Below are positions 7,971-15,636 of a stretch of DNA of 64,000 nt, piece after piece. Made by a program: the position numbers and the translations under genes. Numbering within the stretch: position 1 is the first letter of the stretch; every line of letters begins with the position of its first letter. The notes beneath the pieces were generated by a model. That model had not been told where the DNA came from. It ran no database searches and saw only the letters and a list, made by a program, of their open reading frames with translations. The DNA is from Pilimelia anulata. GTDB lineage: Bacteria; Actinomycetota; Actinomycetes; Mycobacteriales; Micromonosporaceae. The stretch spans positions 1-64,000 of the forward strand of contig NZ_BMQB01000011.1 in NCBI RefSeq assembly GCF_014647895.1, given 5' to 3'.

Positions 7971-8765
7971 ATGACCGACCCGGACGGCGTCCCCGCGTAC
8001 CTCGACCGGATCGGCGCCGCCGCGCCCGACCCGCCGGACGCCGCCGCGCTGGCCGCCCTGCACCGCGCCCACCTGCTCGCGATCCCGTTCGAGAACCTGG
8101 ACATCCACCTCGGCACGCCCACGCCGCTGGACCCGGCCGCGCTGCTCGACAAGATCGTCCGCGGGCGCCGGGGCGGCTTCTGCTACGAACTGAACGGGCT
8201 GTTCGCCCGGCTGCTGGAGGCGCTCGGCTACCGGGTCGCCCGGCTGGCCGCCCGGGTCTGGACGGGCGAGCGGTACGGGCCGCCGTTCGACCACCTCGCC
8301 CTCCTGGTGACCCCGCCGGGCGGCGAGGGCTGGCTGGCGGACGTCGGCTTCGGCCGGCACAGCGTGTTCCCGCTGCGCTGGGCGGCCCGCGGCGACCAGC
8401 GCGACCCGGCCGGCACCTTCCGGCTCGCCGACACCCCGGACGGCGACGTGGACGTGCTCCGCGACGACGAGCCGGCCTACCGGCTGGAGCTGCGCGAGCG
8501 GGCACTCGCCGACTTCGGGCCGACCTGCTGGTGGCAGCGGACCGCGCCGGAGTCCTCGTTCACCCGCCGGACGGTGTGCAGCCGGCTCACCCCGGACGGC
8601 CGGGTCACGATCGCCGGCCGCCGGCTGATCGTCACCCGCGGGGACGACCGGGCCGAGGAGGAGCTGGTCGGGGACGCGGCGCTGCTGGCGGCGTACGAGC
8701 GGCACTGCGGGGTGGTCATCCCGGCGGACCGGTGGGCGGCCCGCGGCCCGGCGCCCGGCCACTGA
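7971..8765 (+). CDS. Arylamine N-acetyltransferase
   Basis: A 264-residue cytoplasmic enzyme of the NAT family that moves an acetyl group from acetyl-CoA to arylamines, hydrazines or, in biosynthesis, amide-forming substrates. The Cys-His-Asp triad is visible: Cys71 in GGFCYELN, His108 in FDHLALLV and Asp124 in LADVGFG. The family signature IPFENLDIHLG occurs at 38-48. Length matches bacterial NATs (about 270). ATG 7971 follows a purine-rich GGTGGGGGG. It is followed 142 nt later by a PLP enzyme on the same strand, with no sign that they cooperate. Confidence 0.95.
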   Translation: MTDPDGVPAYLDRIGAAAPDPPDAAALAALHRAHLLAIPFENLDIHLGTPTPLDPAALLDKIVRGRRGGFCYELNGLFARLLEALGYRVARLAARVWTGERYGPPFDHLALLVTPPGGEGWLADVGFGRHSVFPLRWAARGDQRDPAGTFRLADTPDGDVDVLRDDEPAYRLELRERALADFGPTCWWQRTAPESSFTRRTVCSRLTPDGRVTIAGRRLIVTRGDDRAEEELVGDAALLAAYERHCGVVIPADRWAARGPAPGH

Positions 8766-8907
8766 CCGCCGGTTGGCCCTTTCCCCCCGCCCGCCGGGCG
8801 GGCAGGCTCGGTGCCACGACGGCGCCCGGCCCGACCCGGGCCGGGCCGGGCCCGGGTTCCGGACCGACCCCGGGTCCGGGCCGTCGGTGGGTGCAGGGGG
8901 TGGTGCG

Positions 8908-9825
8908 GTGAGCGGGTTCGCGGGGATCGGCGGGACGCCCGTCGTGCCGCTGCGCCGCCTGACCGGCCCGGCCGACGCCGCCGTCTGGGTCAAGCTGGAG
9001 GGCGCCAACCCCACCGGCTCGTACAAGGACCGGATGGCGCTGGCCATGATCGAGGGCGCCGAGGCCGCCGGGCGGCTGCGGCCCGGCCAGCCGGTCGTCG
9101 AGGCGAGCGTGGGGAGCACCGGGTCGGCGCTGGCGCTGGTCTGCGCGGTCAAGGGGTACCCGCTGCGGATCGTCTCCGCCGACTGCGTCGCCCCCGCCAA
9201 GCTCGCCACGATGCGCGCGTTCGGCGCCGACGTCGAGCTGGTGCCCGCGCCGGCCGGCATGACGCCGGACCTCATCCCGGCGATGACCGCCCGGGTCCGG
9301 GAGATCGCCGCCCGGACCGGCGCGTACTGGACCGACCAGTTCACCAACACCGACATGGTCGCCGGGTACCGCCGGCTCGGCGCCGAGCTGCTCGCCGGCG
9401 TGCCCGGCCCGATCGACGCGGTCTGCCTGTACGTCGGCACCGGCGGCTGCTTCCTCGGCACCAGCGCGGCGCTGCGCGAGCGGTACCCCGACCTGCTCCG
9501 CGCGGTGGTCGAGCCGGCCGAGTCGGCGGTCCTGTCCGGCGGGCCGCCGGGCGCGCACCGGGTCGAGGGCGGCGGCATCGGCCGCCGGCCGCCGCTGCTG
9601 GCGCCGGACGCCCACGACGAGGTGCTCGCCGTACCGCAGGCGGAGGCGTTCGCGCTGGCCCGCAGGGCGGCCCGGGCCGAGGGCATCCTGTCCGGCCCGT
9701 CGACCGGGATCAACCTGGCCGCGGCGCTGCGCCTGGCCCGCCGGCTGGGCCCGGGCCGGACCGTGGTGACGGTCCAGGTGGACAGCGGCCTGAAGTACCT
9801 CGACGGCCCGCTGCACGCCGCCTGA
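8908..9825 (+). CDS. PLP-dependent cysteine synthase/threonine-synthase-like enzyme (fold type II)
   Basis: A 305-residue fold-type II PLP enzyme. Lys40 in GANPTGSYKDR is the Schiff-base lysine, and GTGGCFLG (about 174-181) is the phosphate-binding loop. EASVGSTGSALALVCAVKG is the substrate-loop helix. Such enzymes perform beta-replacement on O-acetyl- or O-phosphoserine, or act as cystathionine beta-synthase-like proteins; specialised copies make building blocks such as diaminopropionate. The GTG at 8908 is chosen because it begins the conserved domain. A hairpin follows the stop. No sulfur-metabolism neighbour helps define the substrate. Confidence 0.85.
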   Translation: MSGFAGIGGTPVVPLRRLTGPADAAVWVKLEGANPTGSYKDRMALAMIEGAEAAGRLRPGQPVVEASVGSTGSALALVCAVKGYPLRIVSADCVAPAKLATMRAFGADVELVPAPAGMTPDLIPAMTARVREIAARTGAYWTDQFTNTDMVAGYRRLGAELLAGVPGPIDAVCLYVGTGGCFLGTSAALRERYPDLLRAVVEPAESAVLSGGPPGAHRVEGGGIGRRPPLLAPDAHDEVLAVPQAEAFALARRAARAEGILSGPSTGINLAAALRLARRLGPGRTVVTVQVDSGLKYLDGPLHAA

Positions 9826-9863
9826 ACCGGCCCCGGCAACGCGACCGGGCCGCCGCGGTCGGT

Positions 9864-9897
9864 CCGCGCCGGCCCACGGTGCGGCGGGCCGGCGCGG
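9864..9897. terminator. Hairpin between convergent genes
   Basis: A 12-bp perfect stem (9864-9875 with 9886-9897) lies in the 81-bp gap between the plus-strand PLP enzyme and the minus-strand ABC permease. It probably closes both transcripts. Confidence 0.65.
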
Positions 9898-9906
9898 GCG
9901 GCGCGG

Positions 9907-10602
9907 TCAGGCGCCGGCGGCCTGCAGGCGGATGTGCGAGCGGCGGCGCAGCCGGTACGCCGCCATGCCCGCCGTCGCCGCGAGCAGCACGCCCACGTAG
10001 ATCGCCGCGTGCACGACCCCGTCGCGCAGATGGTCCACCGCGCCCATCTCCACGCCGTAGATCCCCACCTCGCGGGTGGACCAGAACGGCAGCAGCTTCG
10101 CCAGCTCCTCCGCCGGGTCGACCAGGAACTGCAGGCCGGTCAGCGTGATCAGGATCAGCGTGCCCTCCAGGTCCCGCGGCGCCAGCGCGCTGATCAGCAG
10201 CCCCAGGGGTGCGGCGACCAGCACGGTCAGCCCGAACTCCAGGCCGACGGCCAGCGGCCGGTCGAGGTCCTGGTCCAGCACGATCAGGCCCCAGTACGCC
10301 CCGCCGAGCACCGCGCCCAGCGACAGCAGCGCGAGCAGCGTGCCGACGTACAGGTGGAAGACCCGGAAGCCGGTCTGCCGCAGCCGCGACTCCACCGCCT
10401 TGGTGGTGTTGCTGGTGAACAGCGCCGCGGTGCTGACCGCCCAGGCCAGGCCGAGGCCGGCGAACCGGATGGCCTTCTCCGGCTGGTCGGTGTGCCGGGC
10501 CAGGTAGAACGTCAGCGGGACCAGCGCCAGCAGGCCCAGCGCGGTGCGGCGCCGGGCCAGGTCCCGGCACATCATCTCGGCCACGGTGAGCAGCTTGGTC
10601 AT
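9907..10602 (-). CDS. ABC transporter membrane subunit
   Basis: A 231-residue protein with about six hydrophobic segments (for example TALGLLALVPLTFYLA, LLALLSLGAVLGGAYWG, GLTVLVAAPLGLLISALA, HAAIYVGVLLAATAGMAAY). It fits ABC-2-type membrane subunits that pair with a separate ATPase. Its ATG overlaps the stop of the ATPase gene by 4 nt (ATGA), so the two are translationally coupled and surely form one transporter. It is the last gene of the minus-strand biosynthetic operon, so export of the cluster product or an intermediate is the likely job. The cargo is not known. Confidence 0.8.
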   Translation of the reverse strand: MTKLLTVAEMMCRDLARRRTALGLLALVPLTFYLARHTDQPEKAIRFAGLGLAWAVSTAALFTSNTTKAVESRLRQTGFRVFHLYVGTLLALLSLGAVLGGAYWGLIVLDQDLDRPLAVGLEFGLTVLVAAPLGLLISALAPRDLEGTLILITLTGLQFLVDPAEELAKLLPFWSTREVGIYGVEMGAVDHLRDGVVHAAIYVGVLLAATAGMAAYRLRRRSHIRLQAAGA

Positions 10603-11279
10603 GAGTTGCAGTCCGCCTTCGGGGTCAGGTCCAGGACGGTGTCCACCTGGTCGAGCGAGTTCAGCATGTGGGTGATCACCACGACCGCGGTGCCGGCGTC
10701 GCGCTTGCGCAGCACCCACTCCCAGAAGTCCACATAGCTGCCGCGGTCGAAGCCCTGGTACGGCTCGTCCAGCAGCAGGATGTCCGGCTCGCCGAGGGCC
10801 GCCAGGACCAGGTTGAGCTTCTGCTGGGTGCCGCCGGACAGGTGCCGCGCCTGGATCGGCGGGGCGGCGTTCCAGGCCAGGTGGGTGGCCAGCTCGCGGC
10901 CGTCCGCCCGGGCCCGGCCGCGGCCCAGGCCGCGGCCGGCGCCGAAGAACACGAAGTGCTCGTCCGGGGTGAGGAAGCCCATCAACCCCGCCTGCTGCGG
11001 GCAGTACGACAGCTTGCCGTTGATCGTCACCGTGCCCGTTGTCGGGCTCAGCAGGCCGGCGCAGATCTTCAGCATGGTCGACTTGCCGCACCCGTTGGCG
11101 CCGATGATCGCGGCGACCTCTCCGGATCGGACGGTCAGGTCGACGTCGCGCAGGACGTGGCGCTTGCCGAAGCGCTTGTGGATGCCGGCCGCCCGCAGCC
11201 GTACGGGCCGGGGTTCGGACGGTTCGACGACGGCTGCCGGGGGAGTTCGGGGGGCCGCCGGACTATCGGTGATGTCCAT
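10599..11279 (-). CDS. ABC transporter ATPase subunit
   Basis: A 226-residue nucleotide-binding subunit. Walker A is GANGCGKST, the signature is LSGGTQQK and Walker B is ILLLDEP; the Q-loop is YCPQQAG and the switch His is in ITHML. An N-terminal tail of about 25 residues rich in Pro precedes the domain. I choose ATG 11279, which has AAGGTGA upstream, over the in-frame GTG nine bases earlier. The gene follows the FAD oxidase by 95 nt on the same strand and overlaps the permease by 4 nt. With that permease it forms an ABC-2-like exporter, distinct from the fused exporters further right. Confidence 0.92.
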   Translation of the reverse strand: MDITDSPAAPRTPPAAVVEPSEPRPVRLRAAGIHKRFGKRHVLRDVDLTVRSGEVAAIIGANGCGKSTMLKICAGLLSPTTGTVTINGKLSYCPQQAGLMGFLTPDEHFVFFGAGRGLGRGRARADGRELATHLAWNAAPPIQARHLSGGTQQKLNLVLAALGEPDILLLDEPYQGFDRGSYVDFWEWVLRKRDAGTAVVVITHMLNSLDQVDTVLDLTPKADCNS

Positions 11280-11374
11280 GCTTGTCACCTTAATGCCTCA
11301 ACGCCGCCGACCATCCGGTTGGTCGATGTGTGCAGGGGGCGTACGACTCTCGGCGCAGTACCGAGAATGGATCT

Positions 11375-12808
11375 TCACAATGGCGGCGGCGGGCCGAGAA
11401 CGCCGCCCGGATCGCACCGCGCTTTCACCGCCCGCCACCTCGCGATTGTCGCCGCGCCGAACTGCGCGCGGAGGAAGTCGGCGTCGCCGCGGTGGTATCC
11501 GTGCAGGTACTGGCGTCCCCCCGCCGCGTGGCACAGGGCGGTCGCCCGGTCGAACCGGTCCCGGTAATCGTTCACCCGGTCGGGCGGTACCACGCTGTAC
11601 ACGCCGACCGTGCGGACGAGAGCGGAATGCGGCATCGGGCTCAGCGGCAGCCGGTGTCGCATTACCGCGGCGGGCAGGATCGCGCTATTCCACACGGGCG
11701 TGTGAACGGGCTCCGGGAACAGTTCCGCGAGTGCGGCGAGGAATGCCGGCGCGCGGTCGATCGGTACGAAGAAGTCGCCCCACACGCGGCGCGCGGCGGC
11801 CGGGTCGGCGAGCCGGCCGGCGGCGACCTGCGCGGCGGCGATCCGGTCGCTGAACACCGCCTCGGCGGCGAACAACCGGGCCGGGTAGTCGCCCACCACC
11901 TCCTCGCCGAGCGCGGCCGGGCCGGCGCCGGCCGGGTCACCCGGCCCGGCGCCGGGCGGGCCGACGTCCGCCGGGCGGCCCAGCTCGGTCCGCCAGCGGC
12001 CGGTGGCGGTGGACCGGGCCAGCCGCCAGAGCACCCACCGCCCGTCGGCGAGCACCGCCCGCGCCGCGCCGGCGTCCCCGCGCAGCGCCGCCCGCACGAC
12101 CTCGTCGTCGCCCGCCGCGGCCCCGGACCCCGCCCGATCGGACCGCGCCCCGCCCGGCCCGGCCGCCGCGGGGTCGTCGTCGGTGACGTGGCGCAGGAGC
12201 AGGTGCGGGCGGTGCCGGCCGAGTCGCAGCCGGGCCGCGACGATCACCGCGATCCGCCCCAGCCCGCACAGCGCGTACCGAAAAATTTCGGCGTACGGGC
12301 CGTCCGGGGTCGCCCGGAGCACCTCGCCGGTGCCGAGGACGAGGTCCAGCGACTCGACCGCGTCGGCCAGCGAGCCGGCGAACGGCGAGGTCGGGCCGTA
12401 CCCGCCGACCGACAGCGTCCCGCCGGGCGTGGCGTGCTCGCTGCTCGGTACGACCGGCAGCGCCGCCCCGGCCGCGGCCAGCCGGCGGTGCGCCGCGCCC
12501 CAGCCGATCCCCGCGCCCAGGGTGGCCGTCCCGTCGGCGCCGAGCGCGCAGCCGGCCAGCGCGCTGGTGTCCAGCACCAGGCCGTCGGACAGGCTCTGCC
12601 CGTCGCTGCTGCACCCGTGCCCGCGGGCGGCGACGCGCAGCCCGGCCCGGGCGGCGTACCGGAGGGTCTCGGCGACATCGGCGGCGTCCGCGGGCCGGAC
12701 GACCGCGACCGGCGCCCGGCAGCGGGTGCGGCCGAAGTCGCGGTGCCAGGCCGGCGGCGCCGGGCTGAGCACCCGCCCGCGCAGCCGCCGCGCGAGATCG
12801 CCGGTCAC
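11375..12808 (-). CDS. FAD-linked oxidase (PCMH-type FAD-binding)
   Basis: A 477-residue flavoprotein. The PCMH FAD-binding domain covers about 30-200: VVRPADAADVAETLRYAARA, then RGHGCSSDGQSLSDG (pyrophosphate loop), then EHATPGGTLSVGGYGPTSP and FRYALCGLGRIAVIV. The C-terminal half is the substrate domain (VWGDFFVPIDRAPAFLAAL, YLHGYHRGDADFL). Layout resembles cytokinin dehydrogenase-type oxidases. Its GTG start overlaps the stop of the upstream prenyl-synthase gene (GTGA). In this cluster it may oxidise an alcohol or the isoprenoid or sugar part; that is inference. It shares the fold with the FAD half of the fusion protein at 15633-17783. Confidence 0.85.
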   Translation of the reverse strand: MTGDLARRLRGRVLSPAPPAWHRDFGRTRCRAPVAVVRPADAADVAETLRYAARAGLRVAARGHGCSSDGQSLSDGLVLDTSALAGCALGADGTATLGAGIGWGAAHRRLAAAGAALPVVPSSEHATPGGTLSVGGYGPTSPFAGSLADAVESLDLVLGTGEVLRATPDGPYAEIFRYALCGLGRIAVIVAARLRLGRHRPHLLLRHVTDDDPAAAGPGGARSDRAGSGAAAGDDEVVRAALRGDAGAARAVLADGRWVLWRLARSTATGRWRTELGRPADVGPPGAGPGDPAGAGPAALGEEVVGDYPARLFAAEAVFSDRIAAAQVAAGRLADPAAARRVWGDFFVPIDRAPAFLAALAELFPEPVHTPVWNSAILPAAVMRHRLPLSPMPHSALVRTVGVYSVVPPDRVNDYRDRFDRATALCHAAGGRQYLHGYHRGDADFLRAQFGAATIARWRAVKARCDPGGVLGPPPPL

Positions 12809-13629
12809 CGGAGCGCGGCAGCGGCAGCGGGGGGCGCGGTGGTGCGGTCGGCGACCAGGTCGCGCAGCTTGGCCGCGAAGTGGTCCAGGAACGGCACCGG
12901 GTCGCAGACCGTGCCGGCCGCCGCCGCGGCGGCGCGGTCCCGCCAGCCGCCGATCGCCGCCGCCAGCGCCGCCCGGTCCACCCGGCCGGTCGCGACGAGG
13001 TGGACGAGGTTGCCGGCGCGCTCGCCGTCGTCGAAGTCGGTGACGTCGTCGCCGATCATGTACAGCACGCCGAGGGCCTCGCCGAACGACCGCGCCCGCG
13101 GCACCCCGTCGGGGGCGCCGCCGGCCAGGCAGGCCAGCGCGGCGTAGTTGGCGATCATCACGCCGGCCTTGATCCGGGCGGCGGCGAGCCAGGCGTCCAG
13201 GGTGGCCGGGTGCGGGGCGGTGACCTCGACGACCTCCTGCCGCCAGATGTCCCGGTAGTCGGCGACCAGCGCGGCGAGCACGTCGGCGGGGCGCTCCCGG
13301 CCGGCGAGCAGCGCGGCGCCGAGCATGATCAGGTGGGCGCCGAAGATCTGGTCCCGCGGGCCGAGCGGGGTGTCGCCGTCGATCAGGTCGTCGAGCAGCT
13401 TCACCCCGACCGCGTGCACGCCCAGGCCCTCGCCGATCGCCCGCCGGGCGCGCGGGTCGCGCACCCAGAGCGTCGCGTAGTACGGCGTGCGCGGGTACCC
13501 GCGCAGCTCCCGCACGTACGCCAGCCCGGCCGCCGACATGCCCAGCTCGGCCAGCTCGGCCAGGCAGCGGGCCACCACCCGGGCGTGGCTGTCGGCCATC
13601 TCGGCCTTGAAGTCAGCGAACGTCGGCAT
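12805..13629 (-). CDS. MoeN5-like prenyl synthase, copy 2
   Basis: A 274-residue all-alpha class I isoprenoid synthase. The first Asp motif is D80-D81-L-I-D84 in KLLDDLIDGDT and the second is D193-D194-V-T-D197 in MIGDDVTDFD. The sequence is shorter than normal FPP/GGPP synthases (about 300-350) and lacks their GGKRxRP site, whereas the spacing, the YPRTPYYATLWVRDP segment before the first motif and ERAGNLVHLVATG after the second match what I recall of MoeN5 of moenomycin biosynthesis, which joins C10 and C15 units into the C25 moenocinyl chain. ATG 13629 follows GGAG and overlaps the upstream paralogue by 17 nt. The chain product here is not predictable. Confidence 0.82.
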   Translation of the reverse strand: MPTFADFKAEMADSHARVVARCLAELAELGMSAAGLAYVRELRGYPRTPYYATLWVRDPRARRAIGEGLGVHAVGVKLLDDLIDGDTPLGPRDQIFGAHLIMLGAALLAGRERPADVLAALVADYRDIWRQEVVEVTAPHPATLDAWLAAARIKAGVMIANYAALACLAGGAPDGVPRARSFGEALGVLYMIGDDVTDFDDGERAGNLVHLVATGRVDRAALAAAIGGWRDRAAAAAAGTVCDPVPFLDHFAAKLRDLVADRTTAPPAAAAALR

Positions 13630-14428
13630 GCACGCACTCCCCTGCGATCGTGACGAGCCGGTCGGCGAAGCCGGCCATGAAGTCGGCGACCGGGTGCACC
13701 GGCGGGCAGTCGGCGAGCGCCCGCAGCGCCGTCTCCCGCCAGTGCCCGATGGCGGCCACGGCGTCGGCGAGGTCGACCCGGCCGGTGCGGACGAGGTGGA
13801 CCAGGTTGCCGCCGGCCTCGCCGAGCTGGCGGAAGTCGCGCAGGTCGTCGCCGATCATGAACAGCACCCCGAACGCCTCGGCGAACGCGCGCGCGGCCGG
13901 CAGCGCGGCGGGGGCGTCGGCGGCGAGGCAGGCGGCGGAGGCGTAGCACATCATCATCCGGCCGGACTTGATCCGGGCGTAGTGCACCCAGCTCGCCAGC
14001 GAGTCGGCGGGGCGCTGCGCCTCGTGGACCTGCTCCCGCCAGATGACGTCGTAGTCCTCGTCGAACACCCGCAGCACCTCGGCGGGGCGCGCGTGCGCGC
14101 CGAACGTGGCGGTGCTGTGCTGGAGCAGGTACACGCCGAGGATCTGGTCCCACGGTTCGATCGGCTGGTCGCGGTCCATCAGGTCGTCGATCAGCTTGAT
14201 GCCGATCGCGTGGGTGCAGATGGCCACGCCCAGCTCGCGGCGCAGCTCCGGGTCGCGGACCCAGAGCGCGGCGAAGTACGGGATCCGCGGGTACCCCTTC
14301 ATCCGCCGCACGTACGCCAGGCCGGCGGGGCTCATCCCGACCGCGCCCAGCTTGGCGGCGCAGCGCCGGTGCAGCTCGGCCTGGGCCCGCTGCCACTCGG
14401 CGTCCAGCGCGGCTACTCCGGAGCGCAC
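13613..14428 (-). CDS. MoeN5-like prenyl synthase, copy 1
   Basis: A 271-residue paralogue of the next gene downstream, with the same frame of motifs: LAYVRRMKGYPRIPYFAALWV, first Asp motif D81-D82-L-M-D85 in KLIDDLMDRDQ, second D194-D195-L-R-D198 in MIGDDLRDFR, then GGNLVHLVRTGRVDLADAV. It likewise lacks the GGKRxRP isopentenyl site of chain-elongating synthases. Both copies keep all catalytic Asp residues, so both may be active, perhaps as a heteromer or on successive couplings. The GTG start overlaps the upstream glycosyltransferase by 16 nt. MoeN5-type assignment rests on remembered family sequence and needs a profile search. Confidence 0.82.
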   Translation of the reverse strand: MRSGVAALDAEWQRAQAELHRRCAAKLGAVGMSPAGLAYVRRMKGYPRIPYFAALWVRDPELRRELGVAICTHAIGIKLIDDLMDRDQPIEPWDQILGVYLLQHSTATFGAHARPAEVLRVFDEDYDVIWREQVHEAQRPADSLASWVHYARIKSGRMMMCYASAACLAADAPAALPAARAFAEAFGVLFMIGDDLRDFRQLGEAGGNLVHLVRTGRVDLADAVAAIGHWRETALRALADCPPVHPVADFMAGFADRLVTIAGECVHADVR

Positions 14429-15636
14429 GGCACCCCCTCGGCGGCGAGGACGGCGGCGACCGCGGCGACGGTCCGCCGGTGCGCGGCGGCCGGGTCGAGC
14501 AGCGTGGCCGACAGCCGCCGGGCGCGGTCCCGGCGCCGGCCCAGCCCGGCCGGGTCGCCGACCCACCGGGTCGCGGCGGCGGCGAGGTCGGCCATCCGGT
14601 CGAACGCCGCGCCCACGCCGTGCTCGGCGAGGAACGGGCCGACCCACTCCTCCATCGGCAGGCCCGAGCGCAGCAGCAACTGCGGCAGCCCGTAGTGCAG
14701 GCCCTCCAGCATGGCGTTGGGCCCGGTCTTGGACAGGAACAGCGGCGCGTCGGCGGCGGCGAGCCAGTCCAGGTACCGGAGGAAGTCGCCCTGCGGCAGC
14801 GCCTCGAACACCCGCCACGGGCCGGGCCGCCCGCACAGCGCGCCGGCGGCCGCGGCGGCCAGGTCGGGGTCGTGCAGGGCGACCACGACCAGCGCGGCGT
14901 CCGGGTGGTCGGCGGCCAGCTCCGCGACGAGCCGGCCGTACGCCGGGCCGCCCCGGTTGGCCAGCACCAGCACCCGCCGGCCGGCGGCGGCGAGCGCCGG
15001 GTCGACCGCCGCGGCCGGCGCCCCGCCCTCGAAGAACCGGCCGGCCTGGTCCCGGGCGAGCAGCCGGCCGACCGCGTGCACCCGGCCGGGGTCGTACCCG
15101 TGCCACCCGACCAGGTACGCCCGCGCCCGCTCGAACTGCACCAGGTGCACCGGCAGCGTCCGGGACCGGTGCACGGGCAGCCGCAGCAGCCCCTCGTTGG
15201 TGACGTAGTTGACCACCGGCGTACCCCGGCCGGACCGGTGCAGCGCGGCGTGGCACAGCCGGGACAGCACGCCCTTGGTGCCGATGACCAGGTCGGGCCG
15301 GTCCCGGTCCAGGTGCGCGGCGACCGCGCCGAGGTCGCGGCGCAGCGCCGGCGGCGGTTCGGCCTCGAAGTCCGGCGGGAGGGTGCGGGTGAGCCCGTCC
15401 ATGATCCGCAGGTAGCCGGCGCGCACGCCGTCCGGCGGCAGGCCCGCCCGGACCAGGTCGCGGATGGCCGCGCCGACCCCGGCGAACGGCGGGTACAGCT
15501 CCTCGCCCTCGACCACGTCCACGACCGCGCCGGGTAGGCCGGCGCGCAGGTGCGCGGCGAGGGTGTGCCCGGCGAGCAGGTTGCCCAGCTCGCCCCAGGT
15601 GCGCATGGAGACGATCCGGATCCGGGGGGCGGTCAC
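14413..15636 (-). CDS. GT-B-fold glycosyltransferase
   Basis: A 407-residue predicted soluble or membrane-associated glycosyltransferase. The N-terminal Rossmann-like half begins RIRIVSMRTWGELGNLLAGH, with DLVIGTKGVLSRLCHAALH where MurG and diacylglycerol glucosyltransferases bind the acceptor. The C-terminal half has RRVLVLANRGGPAYGRL, FEALPQGDFLRYLDWLAAAD and LFLSKTGPNAMLEGLHYGLP, the donor-site signature of GT-B enzymes. Its GTG overlaps the upstream gene stop (GTGA). It lies between the MoeO5-like fusion and the MoeN5-like genes, so it probably glycosylates the prenyl-glycerate-type intermediate (inference). In moenomycin clusters similar GT-B enzymes add each sugar. Confidence 0.8.
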   Translation of the reverse strand: MTAPRIRIVSMRTWGELGNLLAGHTLAAHLRAGLPGAVVDVVEGEELYPPFAGVGAAIRDLVRAGLPPDGVRAGYLRIMDGLTRTLPPDFEAEPPPALRRDLGAVAAHLDRDRPDLVIGTKGVLSRLCHAALHRSGRGTPVVNYVTNEGLLRLPVHRSRTLPVHLVQFERARAYLVGWHGYDPGRVHAVGRLLARDQAGRFFEGGAPAAAVDPALAAAGRRVLVLANRGGPAYGRLVAELAADHPDAALVVVALHDPDLAAAAAGALCGRPGPWRVFEALPQGDFLRYLDWLAAADAPLFLSKTGPNAMLEGLHYGLPQLLLRSGLPMEEWVGPFLAEHGVGAAFDRMADLAAAATRWVGDPAGLGRRRDRARRLSATLLDPAAAHRRTVAAVAAVLAAEGVPCAPE

